Source: Megamerina dolium
Taxonomy: Eukaryota > Arthropoda > Insecta > Diptera > Megamerinidae
Assembly: GCA_963854835.1 (NCBI GenBank)
Contig: OY978528.1
Location: forward strand, 31,541,335 to 31,605,334
Direction: 5' to 3'
DNA length: 64,000 nucleotides
A program made the translations under genes and the position numbers. Positions 34,866-48,109 of this stretch are shown one piece after another. Each line of letters begins with the position of its first letter. Position 1 is the first letter of the stretch. The notes below the pieces were generated by a model. That model worked only from the letters and a program-made list of their open reading frames with translations. It was not told the DNA's origin and made no database searches.

Positions 34866-36835
34866 TTTTGTTGGTCCTGGTTGGCTTGTTGGAATTTTCC
34901 CTATGCGCTGTGTTGAAAACCGCTCCTCATTGTGAATTTTTTTTTTACGAAAGAGGGGGGTTTGGAGCCGTTTATCTCGAAAACAAGAGGCTCAGGGTAG
35001 TTTTCTTGTTCACGGACCCTCAAGGAACATTCTTCTAGAACGTTGTTTGGCGTTTTTCTTATCCGTTTAGCTCCTATGGAAAGATTTACTTGAAAAACAA
35101 TGCTTTTTTCTCTTTTTCGTACCCGTGCTGAAAAAATTTTTCAAAAATCACCTTAGATTTATATTCCTCGCTGCAAAAACTTTCAGTACACCGCAGTTAC
35201 AGGGTTTCGACTGAAAATAATAAATTTGTTTAAATCATTTTTAAATCATTACCTCTATGGCCAGATACTTAAAAGAGGCTGAATGAAACATAAACATAAA
35301 AAAACCTGACCCTTAGGAGCAAAACGGTCTTCAACGGTACTCTGGGGCACTGCCTCTTTCCAACAAGCCTATGCTGATCAGTATAAAAATTCTTGTCCAA
35401 CAGTGTTATTGATTGAACTTCGTAAAGTCAAAAATGAAAATATTTTAAAATAATGCTGAGAGGGTCAGTTGTAAACAAAATCTGATTTTTTTCCCATAAT
35501 TTTTAAACAAATTTATCTAAAGAACTGAACTACTTGGAACTAGGGCGTGTGTGGTTAAAGGTATTGCTGCAAGAGTCAGTTGAAAGAAGATTTATTCGGA
35601 CTTCATATTTTTCATTTTCATTATTTCAGTGAGCGAAAATTTAATGAATCGCCGTTATTTTGTTAGTTTTTGTTTAATTTAAAGATGTGGAAATAATTTA
35701 ATTGTTAAAGAACTTTGCTTTGTTGAAAAAGCGAGGGATGCAATAGAAGAAAATATGAAGCGAAATCTAAAACGAAATAATATTAAATATTACAACAACA
35801 ACAGTCAATTTCATTCATCCGAAGAGGGTGCCAACCAGTTACAGATTCGAATAGAACTAGTGTAACTACTAATGCTTGACCAGTTTCATTGTATTTCAGG
35901 GATTCACATATTCGCAAGCGAATCCATTCACTCACGCCAATTACATACAATATGTTGCAACATTGTTGAACGTGTGAACATTTTCAAATTGTGTTTATAA
36001 TGCGTTGGGTTATAAAGCGAAAAATACAAAGACAATCATAGTGTCAGAGTGAAAGAGAAGCGGTATGAGGACTATAAGTTGTAGAGTACTTGGTTATATC
36101 TATTCGCTTGACATAAGCCTTCTTCTTTTTTGTCTTCTTTGTTATGATTGTTATTGTAACTACCATACAATAGAATATTATTATTAGATACATTCATTTG
36201 TACATATTTAATTAATTTCTCTTAATTTTTGACAAATTTGTTGCATCTTGTAACTTCTTCTTTTCATTTGACACTTGGTTTGTTATGATTTTTTTTTTTT
36301 TTGTTATTAACTCAAGTGTTAATAAAATGAAAATTTATGACATCATTTTCAGTGTACTAGATATTGTACATACATATGTATTTACATATACATGATTGTG
36401 TTCATTAGCAAGATGATAAAGGATTATAAAATAAGTAATTTGTCAAAAATTGTCAGCAATTAATTATCACAATTGCATGTGTAAGTAGTTGTATATACAA
36501 ATACATATAGTTACCTATATATTCTCTCCTCGTCTTTGGATCGAATTATACAATATATTTTATATTAAATAACATGGCGAATTTTATCTAGAATTCATTA
36601 TTTCAAAATTTCTTTTGGTCTGTAAAATATTTCATTCGTAACTGATTTCACACTAGATTTATTATATTGGTCACAAAATATTTATATGTTAGCTATTAAG
36701 AATAAATACAAATTAGTTTGCGCCTGTATTTAGGTAATTACTCTATAACAGATTCATTTCAGTTCAACCCTTATTATGTGAGTAGTTAATAGGAAGCGTC
36801 AATTTTCAAAACATTCTTGCTAAAATTCAAATCAT
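34866..36835. other. Intergenic sequence, no feature assigned
   Basis: About 2 kb. The part at 34920-35560 is less AT-rich than its surroundings and may be an unrecognised repeat, but no coding motif or terminal repeat was seen. Confidence 0.4.
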
Positions 36836-37152
36836 ATTGTCATAAAATTTAACGCTTAGTTAAAAATGTTGCAACATATTGTGGCATATATACTAATATG
36901 GGTACAGCTGTTAAAGATTGCATTCAACTAACTCCAAAAAGTGTTCGTTCATAATGGCTCTCATAATATCATATACGAGTGCGTATAATTCATTCAAAGT
37001 CAAATTGTCATAAATTTATTGCTTAGTTAAAAATGTTGCAACATATTGTGGCATATGTACTCAAATGGACAGAGCTGTAAAAGATTGCATTCAATTAACT
37101 TCAAAAAGTATTTGTTCATAATGGTTCTCATAATATCATATACGAGTACGTA
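36836..37152. repeat. Diverged tandem duplication, period about 168 bp
   Basis: 36836-36985 and 37004-37152 align along their length, starting ATTGTCATAAA in both, sharing AAAATGTTGCAACATATTGT and ending ATATCATATACGAGT. They differ at scattered positions, so the duplication is not recent. Confidence 0.88.
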
Positions 37153-38386
37153 CGGATAAAGAATATAAAATTGGATTAAATTAGTCATATTCACTATTCC
37201 ACACTGTTTTTGCTGCCTTAGCTACCATACTAAATTTCAGTAAAGTAATAGAATTATCAAACTAAATAATATGACTCCAAATTGACATTCTCAGTCTGGC
37301 AGTAAATTCAACAGCTTTTACGGATGCAGACGTTCTTGACTGTGGTATTTTACAGCCTTGCACATACCACAAAGTCAAAAAAAAAAAACAACAATATACC
37401 ATATATGTATCTTATATATAGCGTCCTATATTTATAGGCAATATTATCCGTTTGGGATTTATCACTTCGGTTTTGGTGCATTATTAACGCTATGGAATTA
37501 AAAAAAAACCTAACTAAAAATTTGTATGCGAAAGGGGTGTAAGCTTATAGTACACACATTGATTTCAATTAGATCATTTTAATATGTCTATGTACATTCT
37601 CGTATGCATATGCAAGTAGAAATGAATATATGCAACTGACGAAAATAAAAAAATCATAATAATAATATTTTTATTGTATTCAATAAAAACAAATCAGTTC
37701 TGGTCACGTGTCTGCAATCACGCAAAATATGATTAAATTTATTTATGCAGATACACATAAATAGAGGGCTAACCAGTTGTAGATGTGGAAAATTGTAACG
37801 AAAAGGTATTGTGAAAAGTAAAATTTAAATGAAAATATCATAGACTCATTTAAATACAATCAGAGCTATATAGATAAAATATTCTGCCTTATATTCAACT
37901 CAATGCGTTCAGAAAGGTGGAAAACTTTTCAAAACTATTGTATTTTACTCAATCAATTGTATTGTATCGTGGGACAGTTACAAATGAAAAAATGAAAGAG
38001 TATTTTTGCAAGAATTAAGAAAACTATCATCTAAGATCAATGTAATTGTTAGCGTCGCATCTATCTTAATTGCTTGATTTCAGTAGTGAAGGATGACGAT
38101 AGAAGACGGAAAAGAAGTGCAATTGATTTCAGAAATTGGAGAACTTGAACAGAGTAAGAGTGATTAATGTGGATTTATGGTAAGAAATAATAATACTAAA
38201 TTGATATGTATTCTAAATAAGAATGATGCGGTACCATTAATAATTCAATTCCTATGCAATTTACGTTTTTTCATACTAAAATCATATAATTCACTTATAT
38301 ATTGAACGCGTTATACAATCTTTGGAGGCAATACTATACAAGTGTTAGTTATGTTGACTGTACCTAAAGAATATGTAACATATGTA
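37153..38386. other. Intergenic sequence, no feature seen
   Basis: AT-rich sequence without recognised gene or element. Confidence 0.5.
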
Positions 38387-38861
38387 CCACCTTGATCAAA
38401 AAGTTCCCGGAATAACCACCGTGTGGCGCTCCCATCGTTCCAATTTGAGTTCTGTTTTTTTTTTTTGTTAAGTTGGTACATCTGTTGTTGATATTCATGG
38501 TGCAAAATCCACGAGTTTTCTGCCCACAATTCTGATCTCTTTCCGTCGTACTCATAAACCCACGCCTCGTCTCCAGTAATGATCCTTTTGATAAATGTGG
38601 GATCGGATTCAGCCTCGCAAATCATGTCTTTTGCGACGTCAACACGGTCTCTTTTTTGAATGAAATTGATTGAAAATTGTAAAAAATCGCCAACACACAA
38701 AGAGATAGATGTACTTTTGGCTACGTAACTTTTACAAATGTCAAGCTATGATGCTTAGATTTGGAGGAAATATTAACAACAGATGTACCAACTCAGACAT
38801 CAAATTGGAGTTATGCGAGCGCCACACGGTGGTTATTCCGCGAACTTTTTGATCAAGGTGG
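38387..38861 (-). mobile_element. mariner deletion derivative with long inverted ends
   Basis: A 475-bp element between TA at 38385-38386 and 38862-38863. The ends CCACCTTGATCAAAAAGTTC (one base different at the other end) match as an inverted repeat for about 45 bp, and the resemblance continues to AAGTTGGTACATCTGTTGTT some 100 bp in. On the minus strand the remaining transposase reads KRDRVDVAKDMICEAESDP and TFIKRIITGDEAWVYEYD (first D), then jumps to LWAENSWILHHEY, where the second D has become E. Confidence 0.85.
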
Positions 38862-40205
38862 TATATAATTCTATGTATTGTATATTCATAAGCATGGCTA
38901 AATGTCAGCTTACAACCTTAGTTATTATGTTTTTCTTATTGTCGTTGTTGTTTTTTTTTTGTTCCTTCAACTTGAATTTTAAAATATGCAATTTCAAATG
39001 TTGACTTATAAATGCCTTTGGTCCATATTTTTAATTAATCGACAATCTCAATTCGTATAGATATCTGTTTTTGCCACATAACAAATGAACATCATAGAAG
39101 AAAAACCTAAAGAATTGTGAAGTCAAACAATTGCAGCTCTAGAATACCTGTATTCATATGCATATATGTATGTATCTGTGTATATGCATACACCGATTCG
39201 TATTGCAAATCAATTATTGCTCACTTTTTTATCTTTTTTTTTTTTTGCTCTATATAATAGCAATCATTGAAGTTAAAACTGACAAAAATTCTAAAACTAC
39301 TCATATCTACAAATATGTATGCATGCACTCTATATGAATATATGCCACAGGCTATATAACAACAGAAAAATATATGTATGTGCATCTATACGTAATCTGT
39401 ATGTAAATAGGTAAAATACTCAAAATGCATGTTGGTGTGTTTTTGATTTTGAAATTTCAATTTACAAACATTTTTGATCCAATTGCTATTTGCTCAAGTT
39501 AGTGCAGCATTTCCATATCTATGTACATTATATATATATATGCATAATTTAGGGTTTAATTCAGCCAATTAATATTTTGACATATTCATATTTGAGCTCA
39601 TTTACCTATGTAAGTATATTTATTCGTATACGCTTGATTGGCATTTTATCATTGTTCTTGTTTTTATTATACATACTATTTTATTATATATACGATGTGC
39701 GCCGAAAGGGTTGCTTTTTTTAAGAATCATTTTGTGTTACTGTTGTCATTTCAATTCATTGTTATTGAAATGCAATTTATTTGCATTTGATGAAAATCAA
39801 CATATTTTTGAATTCTACTAAATAAATATTGTATTGTATGATATTAATTAGAATGTAAAAAACCAAAAAACACTCTAAGCAGATGCATCCATCAACTGAC
39901 AACAAACAAACAATTGAAATGACACTTTAATAAACATTATTATAAAATATGTTACAAAATTACTCAACTTCTTTGGAGCGATTGATTCCGAAGAGACGGG
40001 CGAAATTATCGTATGGGCCAAAAACCCCATTTTACAGGACAGCGTTCTCAAAACCAAAACTAAACTCAAAATTTTTCTTTCGGAAAATTTTTCATTTTCG
40101 AAAAAACCCATTTTTTACTCATACGATGATTCTGCTCATTTATAAAAATCGATCTTTAAAAAAGAGCTTATAACGCTAAAACGCGAAAAAACGGCTTAAC
40201 CCTAA
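38862..40205. other. Intergenic sequence, no feature seen
   Basis: AT-rich with several T tracts. The stretch 39940-40205 is more mixed in composition, but no element was recognised. Confidence 0.45.
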
Positions 40206-41290
40206 AAAGTCACCATTTGATTACAGGACAAATGATCCAACAGCTCCCAGGGATATCTGCATTGCATCTCATGCATATATTTAATGCAATAATTCACACC
40301 GGCTGCTTTCCGCAGTCAGGGAAAACTTCCCAAATTATCACGATACTCAAAGGTCGCTTCCTGCAGAGCCATTAGTTTTTTATAAATTTAAAAATTCAAA
40401 AATCTTTGAAAATTTTATAATACAGTGCAATAGAAATGTGATCAACCATTAGTTTGGTTTCCGAGAGAAGTACAGCACTATCAAGCAAGTTCACCGTATT
40501 GTAAACCCTATACAAGATACTTACGAAAATGAAAGCATTCAGCAGTATTTCTCGATATAACCCAGTCGTTTGATAAGGTCTGGCATGAGGGACTTCTGCA
40601 CAAATTAAAGAGTATGTTGCCTTCCAAAATACTTATGTTACTGGAAAGCTACCATTCAGGGTGACAATTTGTGGTAATACATAAATGCTTCACCTCAATT
40701 AAATACCCCATTCATGCTGGATTACCACAAGACAGCGTATTGGGCCCCCTGCTCTATACGTTATACATTGCTGATATGCCAACCAATGCCAATGCAGTCA
40801 CCTATACTTTTGCAGGTGAAGCAGCTATATTATGCCTTCATCCAAATCCGATATTTTCATCACAACTTCTGCAAGAACATGTAAATACGCTCCAAGAATG
40901 GCTTGACTGCTGGAGAATAAAATTAACACCAAGCCAATCCCTCAGGCACGGCCAAAGCATACAAGTACCCCATAAACATCCCATATAAAGTTCAAAGTAT
41001 TATAGTCCACTTTGAGATTGGACTGTCTGTGTAAAAGACAGACTAAATTATTTACTTTAGGCTTTACTAAGGTTACCACTCTATAAGGCTGTCATTAAAT
41101 CCATAAGGACTTACGGTATCCAACTCTGGGGTACTGCATCACCATCAAATGTAGAAATACTCCATAGAACTCAATCTAAAATGCCTCGAGTGATTACCAA
41201 AACTCCACAGAGACTTACAAAAAAGACAAATTGTGATATTTTGATGGAATACTATTATTTAAATATGGATTTTATAAATCAATTAAATTT
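40206..41290 (+). mobile_element. Jockey-clade LINE remnant (RT region)
   Basis: Readable on the + strand in changing frames: LITGQMIQQLPGISALHLMH and FNAIIHTGCFPQS (RT block before the active site), FGFREKYSTIKQVHRIVN, GLPQDSVLGPLLYTLYIADM, TYTFAGEAAILCLHPNP, LQEWLDCWRIKLTPSQS and, after 41075, LYKAVIKSIRTYGIQLWGTA. The active-site tetrad F-A-D-D reads FAGE, so both aspartates are lost. The QLWGTA block is typical of Jockey-clade elements. It is 5' truncated and full of stops. Confidence 0.82.
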
Positions 41291-43869
41291 TTAGTGCAGA
41301 TACATAAAGGCTTTTGGAACAACATTTCTAGCTTAACAGTAAAATAAAAGCTCATAGTTTGTTTTACTAATTTACTCTTATCCCGATGGGTTAGTTCGCG
41401 GATGGTACGATTTCGTACAAAAAATTCATTGTTGCTATACACCGAATCAACATGCATCATTGTTTTATTTTATTTTTCCCTTTTTTTGCAACAATCCATT
41501 GCTGTCTGGCTAATGTGGTCAGTATGGATATGTTGTGAATGAAACGAAAAGATTCCATCTTCAAGGGCACGTTTATTTATTTATAGAATATAAACATAAA
41601 CACAAATTAGTCACAAATATTTTATACATATAACATCAAAACACATTATATCATATAAGCAAAAAAAACCAAGTTTTGTTATTTGTATATCATTATAATT
41701 GTTAATAAATTCTTAATTTTTTTCAAGGTTTAACTAGATTTTTCACGTCTTGAATGTATTTTTTTATTTGCGTTGAACTTAGCGTAATGTAAGTTTCCAT
41801 AAATAACAATACGAAGAAGAATCTATTGACATGTGCAATTTCATCGGAGATTAATCTAACTGAAATTTTAAGCAAAATCTTGAAAATTATTGTAAATATG
41901 TAGTATATCTAATATTCTTCTGAATATATATAATTTTAAAAGTTTATAATAATTTATATAAATATTATTATTATTTATTTTTTGTGAAGCAAAATTTTCT
42001 TCTATGTTGTTAGAGTCTGTGTGCCTGCAATTACTGAACAACGTTACACACACATTGTGTGTGTAATTACAAAATATCACATGCAACGTTCATCTACATT
42101 ACATTTCACAGACATACTTGTAGTATGCGTAAAGGTTATAAAGTTCAATTGTTATGATTTCAATTTAATCAAGCCAATCGATTCGGTAATTTTCACAGCA
42201 CAGTCACAATATCGAAGGTGTAAGGGGGCGCTGATGTAATTCTCGTAAAATAAATTATGAAAACATTTCTCTAAGGTATGATTTTTCAATTATCAGATGG
42301 GTTGTTAATTGATCTTTAGAAAAAAAAATATGCACGATCATCTAGCAAATAGTATGTGGTTCATCTGCATATTGAAGAATTAGGCCTTAAGATTGTTACA
42401 CTCTGTAGAACCACACATGTATAAATATTTGACATTTATCTATGTATATATTTTTTCAGTTCTTTAACACTTTATCAAATACACATACTACATGTACTTC
42501 TGTCTGAGAAAGTGTGGATTCTGATATGGGCGTATGGTGATTTTTATTTTTTTACTTTTCTTCAGTTGTAATATTTTTCATAAAAGAATCTACACTCGTA
42601 CGGTTAACATCATAGTTGTATTTATAGAAAGCATATCAGAATATTTAGTATCGAGTCGAAGTTTAATAGTATATGATTAACAAGTGTACAAAGTGCACTA
42701 AAGCAGCAGCAAAATGAAAAAATAAACAACAAATTATTTCAGTGATATATTTATGCTAAATAATGATAGTTTTATTATAAATACTTAGAAGAAGAAGAAG
42801 AAAGAGCATAAATATGAATAGTGTGTGTATGTACAATTATATGTAATGCAAGGCATTCATTTACTCATTAACATATCAAAGTATGTATGTATGCATATTT
42901 GAGTACGGGTAAGTGTAATATTGCTAATGTAATAATTGTATCGATTGAAATCGATTAATTCAATGTATAATTGACATTTTTGAAGTGCTTAATATGCTAA
43001 CATTAATTTTCAATTATTAATAAAATAATATTTATTGCTTCTCACTTAATTCGTGTTGTTCTCCTGATAGGCAAATAATCTTGTTATTTGTATTATTATA
43101 TGTAATTAAGTAAATTTTATTTTGAAGTGTTTATTTGTAACTCAAATATGTAATTGATTTGTTTACAAATACATATATCATTATTTTTTTCGTATGAAAT
43201 AATTTCTGTTCACTATCTCTTTCTCCCACAAAATAACAGTTTATTGTTCATAATGAATGTGACGTTACATTGTGAGATCTGTCCAAAGAATGCAAAAATA
43301 GCATTTGTAAAAAAAAAATATTTATTTCATCGTTTTTCTAACTTATGCAAGTCAAAATTTGAGTTAATTAGATCATTTGCTAAGTAAGCAAGTAAATATA
43401 TCATTTATCACGTGAACAACATTTATGGATGATTCCTAGTGATAGTAGAGGTATATTTATATATTTATTTGTAAAAAATTGTGTCGTTAAAACACGCTAA
43501 ATTACTTTTGTTTCTAAAAGAATACTTGAACCTTTTCACTATGCTAATCCAGTGAAGCTGAGCTTGACCCAACATCTTTAGACAGACAGACAGTGATATT
43601 ATTCTACTAGAGCAAGTCATAGTTTTCATCCAATATTGTCAATTTTAAAACATATTAGCTCGCAGATAGAAATAATTGCTTGCACAGATTTTCAGTCCCT
43701 TAGCTTTACATTTTCATGCGCAAGTTTTACAAACATACATTCGAAAATATATTTTTATATAAGAGGAAGACGTAATTCGCATCCGTTTACTCTTAAATTC
43801 AAATTCGTCGATTCCGTATAATCGATATAATCGTACGTAACAAGTTTCATCCCCATTACTATAAATTTA

Positions 43870-43892
43870 TGGTGTTCCGGTGCGGAACACCA
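43870..43892. repeat. Perfect short hairpin
   Basis: GGTGTTCCG, loop GTG, CGGAACACC, with one further T-A pair outside. Its GC content stands out from the AT-rich flanks. Function unknown. Confidence 0.8.
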
Positions 43893-44523
43893 AATGATGT
43901 ATCAAACATCAGTGTAATTTTTAATCAAAAATACTTAGTTTTAGTTCATTAGATTTAGATTCATACACATTTATGTGCACAATATGTACATAATTTCGCT
44001 CCAGAACAGCTTTTTGTATAGGTGGTACGCTTAGCTTTCATACTATAGCGTCCATTCTCGAAGTGATCCAAATAAGGCTAAATCTACGCGGACGATTATT
44101 CTAATCAATTATGAATACTTCCACTTGTTCATATTTGCCATCTCTCCTCTAGGATGTTACAAGTGGAAGCACAAAGAGGAAAAAGTTCATAAAATATCAC
44201 GTTCTAAGTGTTGAAAACAAACTTATCCATTTATGAGAGCTCTCATAAATGTTGATTAGTAATTAAATTACACTTTTTATCGAATGGAATCGAATCTAGC
44301 CTAGACAATATCACTTTTTTCTTTATAAATGCATAAACTTGTGAATACTTTTATCAATATAATTAGTATTGTTATTATTGTTTTTTATTTAATTACTCTA
44401 TACGCATTATAATAATTATTGTTATTCCAATGCTTGCGACATTGCTATTAACATCAACAACATTAATTGTGGTTAACATTGTATCTAGAATAGAAAACAA
44501 TTAATTTTCTGTTGCTCTTGCGC

Positions 44524-44551
44524 TCACTCTCTCTCTCTCTCTCTCTCTCTT
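44524..44551. repeat. (CT)n microsatellite
   Basis: About 13 CT units. Confidence 0.95.
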
Positions 44552-44964
44552 TTGGACAACGTAAATACAAGTACTTACTGACACTTACTGATAATAGCGG
44601 TACTAATTACGATTATTTACTTGACTTTAATTGTTGTGTATCAATTTCACGATAGTGTAAACCATCAGTTAAGTGGTATATTCATATTTAATACCAATTG
44701 TAGAAATTATTAAATAAATAATTACATTTTCATTTTCTCTCACGTTTCCTAAAATGATCTAAACATGTGAAAACATTTCTTCGATGAGAATCAACAATGT
44801 ACACATTAAAAAAATTGTTTGCTTACATTTTCATCAAAATTTGTTCTCTAGAAAAGGAGGGTATAGAAATTCCTGATGGATTGCAAAATATGTCTGTGAA
44901 CAATGCTTTATATATTATATGATTGGTTTGGTTTTCTTGTAAATTTTTGAACTAAAAATTTTCT

Positions 44965-45440
44965 TTATTGAAAGTCAATTTTAATCAAGTACAGAGCTGG
45001 CTGGCGAAGCATGTTATTTTCGGCATAAATCGATATTCGGTTGTTACGGCCACATACCCATTTCTTGGGTAACCTCATAATTCCATCGGTATAAAACTGA
45101 TGTGGTTTAGCGTCGAAAAAATTGGCAAAGTGATTTTCAACAGCTCTTCGGTTGGCCAATTTTTTTTACCATTAAGAGAGTTTTGCAGATGCCGAAACAA
45201 ATGATCGTCAGACGGTGCAAGGTCCGTGCTACACGGTGGATAAAACCTTCTAAGCAAGTTCCGTCAATTTGTTCCGAGTCATTAAAAATGTGTGTGGCCA
45301 TAATGGAATACAACTCATTTTCTGAAGGGTCAATTCTGTACGCTTTCCCTTTATTAGTTCATTATAGCGGTCGAGTTGTAAGTAGTAGAGATCAGAAATA
45401 ACCATATCACCAGGTTGTAGCAGCTTGTAATAGACCATTC

Positions 45441-45517
<77 letters not shown>

Positions 45518-45850
45518 AATTTAAATTTGGACAGTATTAGAAGGGTCCTACTTATTTTAGCCGGATCCGAACGGCAAAACCCTTGTGACATCACTTTTTC
45601 AGAGCTTTGGCACAGAGTTCTTTTAGAAGCTTTTTCATGGCAAGTTGTTACTGTCGGAAGAATTGCCAATTGCTTGCCGACAGGTGGGTACCGTTCGAAA
45701 GAAAAATCTTTTCGATATTAAATTTGTTATGCATCAGCCGGGTATTGAACCACGACCTACAGATTAGAAGGCCAACACACTACCCTTTGAGACACGGCAC
45801 CCATTCCCTTTTAATCCCACCAAATACTTAACATAACGTAGTTTGTGTCT
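44965..45850 (-). mobile_element. mariner-like remnant (cecropia type?) split by a SINE
   Basis: In minus-strand order the coding remnant reads VMLSIWWD and a stop (45850-45815), then across the SINE insertion KGMVYYKLLQPGD and RKRTELT-like residues, LMTRNKLTELA, STDLAPSDDHLFRHLQNSLN (third catalytic D) and finally FFDAKPHQFYTDGIMRLPKK. Deleting the SINE and one copy of its target duplication restores WWD-x-KGMVYY in one frame. The N-terminal half is missing. Subfamily assignment is tentative, based on HLFRHLQNSLNGK. Confidence 0.8.
45445..45800 (-). mobile_element. tRNA-derived SINE, copy D, nested in mariner
   Basis: Flanked by a 10-bp target duplication CCATTCCCTT (45435-45444 and 45801-45810). 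On the minus strand it begins GTGCCGTGTCTCAAAGGG (A box mutated), with B box GGTTCAATACC and the full body. The 3' tail is a TA microsatellite (45445-45510) instead of the T/A mixture of the other copies. The host is the mariner remnant, so the SINE is the younger. Confidence 0.9.
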
Positions 45851-45869
45851 GTTTACGCCAACACTCATC

Positions 45870-48081
45870 GCGCGCTGTTATGGTGATTAGGAGTGAGTGG
45901 GCGATCTGGCATCACCGATTATACTAATTCTCCACTCACTCCCACCATTCCCTATTTTTCCACTCTCTCTCTCTCTCTCTCTCAATTTCTCTTTATTTAT
46001 TATTTTTTATTTTTTTTTTGGCTATGCCAAGTGACCTTTTTCCTTTGGATTATTATTGATTGATCATTCTTATGTAAAGACATAACAGTAACAGTGCGCG
46101 GTTGGGTCTTACCTTTCTTTCATTTTTTTCTAAGTATTTTCTTATTATAGTGCTAACTTAAATTGTGTTAAATTGTAAAATATTACTTGTTTTGATAAAA
46201 TATTAATAAATAAACTAAAACTTTAAAACCAGTGAAGTTTAAACGGAGAAAAGGTGTATTAACGACGAAGAAAAAATTTATAAATCGGCTGCAGCATCAT
46301 CAGTAACAACAAGAACAACATCCATCATTTTCATCAAGGCTAGACGGACGACATCAACGTGGACGCAGCTCACCGGTAACTTTTTCTCTACCTCAGCTAT
46401 TTATTTTATGGTCCTTCGAGCCGGATTGGCTCGCAACGGTTTGGTAAGCCCGTGGAAAAAAGATAAAAAACGGTGAAGTGAGATATTTCCAAAGTGCATG
46501 CCAATTAGCTATCATTTTACATATACGAGCAAATTATTCTCATTTGAGCCAAATTTGTTTTTGCCTACGGCACATTTAACACACAATTTGCACTTTTTCT
46601 CGAGAAATATTCCGCAACATCTGAGAATTTTCATATGTAATATATATACTTATTGGCTATCGGTATTTGAAAATTGTAAAGAAATAAAACGTGTTGTACA
46701 CGTGTTTTTTTTAACTCTTGGCGGAAAAAGGGATTTTTTGTTGTACTACATACCCATTAATTTGCCTTATAGAAAAATTGTGTACTTGCTGGCTGTAACA
46801 TTCGATTGGCCATCTCCGCATAAGGTTGATCGCCACATGCAAACAAAAACAGTCAGTTTAACAGTGAATTTAATTATTTCAATAATTTAAATATTTCTGG
46901 GTACCTTGACCCATATATATTATTATACAATTATATATGCATTATATGTAGTATTACACGCATTTTAATTGCCTAGTGTAACCTGCTGTTCAACCATATT
47001 ATGGCTAGCTACTTATCGTACGGCCCATAATATACCATTTGGTTTTTGTAATATTGACTTCTCATATCATTCGTGCACAAGTATTAAAGTGTACGCTACA
47101 CCCCAAGCACTGGTTACTAAAGTTAGTGGAAATACTTTCCCCAGCTTTACATGGATTGCATTTTAATTTGGGAAAGAAATATTAAATACAAAAATATTAA
47201 ATACATTAAATACAAAATAAATAAATCTATTGAGAATCCCTTATTGCGAATTGCGAATTTATTATTCGCAATTTATATGCAGCATAGAAGTGCAATAATA
47301 AAGGTTTATCAAGTTACATGCTTGTAACTAACATTTATTTGTAGTTACTAAGGCTACTCGTTTTTTTTAAATCGCCTATTGTTACGCCGTTTACATTAAA
47401 AGCATTGTGTTATAGTACCAGAATTGATATTGCTATATTTGCCCACAGCTGCCATATTACCGACAGTACAGGCATTCTATCCTGTTACTTTTGTTTTGCT
47501 CGTGCCTTAAGCAACAACGCTAATACATTGGTACATTTCCCTACAATCATTAGAATACCAAAATCCACAGCATATGATATTACATATCAATGTTGTAGTT
47601 AATTGCTATTGCTTTTTTTTATTGTCATAGCAAGGTAACAACAACCACGCTGTTATCAGTATACATATTCGTGTATACTAAAAATCGTTTTATAACCGCG
47701 CCTATCTTTACGTATGCTTACATTTTACATACATACATACCCATATTAGATTATCTTTACGTACTTTAAGGAGGGTAACAAAACCAATTTGAACACATTC
47801 TTTTTGTTTTTGTGATCGCAGAAAATATATAATATACCTATAGTAACTAGCATAATTAATGCTATTACATATTTACATATCCAATATTACTCAGCCTTTG
47901 ATTTTGGGCGCCAATAATTGCAATATTTGATTGGACACTCAAACACACCAACACATAACTTGTATTGTGTTTTGTACAATTGCATTGGCGACGGTAGGGC
48001 GATTCAATTGTTTTTCGTCTTGATGTATTATACAAATCACTACATTAGAACAAATAGAATATTGCGTTTATAATTGTGCAT
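45870..48081 (+). mobile_element. Possible BEL/Pao 5' leader, decayed
   Basis: The sequence contains a TC run (45961-45986) and, around 46410-46460, 'ggtccttcgagccggattgg', which resembles leader sequences of BEL/Pao retrotransposons as I remember them. A BEL gag lies at 52788-53952 on the same strand, with the R1/MITE stack between. No LTR was found. Open frames at 46498-46890, 46969-47166 and 47405-47602 are unrecognised. Treat the link as a hypothesis. Confidence 0.3.
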
Positions 48082-48109
48082 AATCGAGCATTTGAGATAT
48101 GATCAGTAA
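48082..48109 (+). repeat. Left part of interrupted 79-bp direct repeat, copy 1
   Basis: These 28 bases match 51991-52018 exactly. The rest of copy 1 continues at 51855 after the inserted MITE. Confidence 0.95.

Larger units (their letters stand above)
41291..44964. other. Intergenic sequence, no gene recognised
   Basis: About 3.7 kb of AT-rich sequence. It has a GAAGAAG run near 42790, a strong short hairpin at 43870-43892 and a CT run at 44524-44551. Open frames (for example 43154-43387) show no domain. Confidence 0.5.

Noticed and set aside
45607..45831. Conserved-looking open frames over the SINE copies (also at 28392-28697 and 62330-62587), reading CYCRKNCQLLADRWVPFERK
   Set aside because: They run antisense through the SINE body in every copy and end in the tRNA-like head. 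The conservation is that of the repeat, not of a protein.
46498..47602. Three open frames of 65-130 codons
   Set aside because: Amino-acid content is that of AT-rich chance translation. They could belong to a BEL leader but show no motif.
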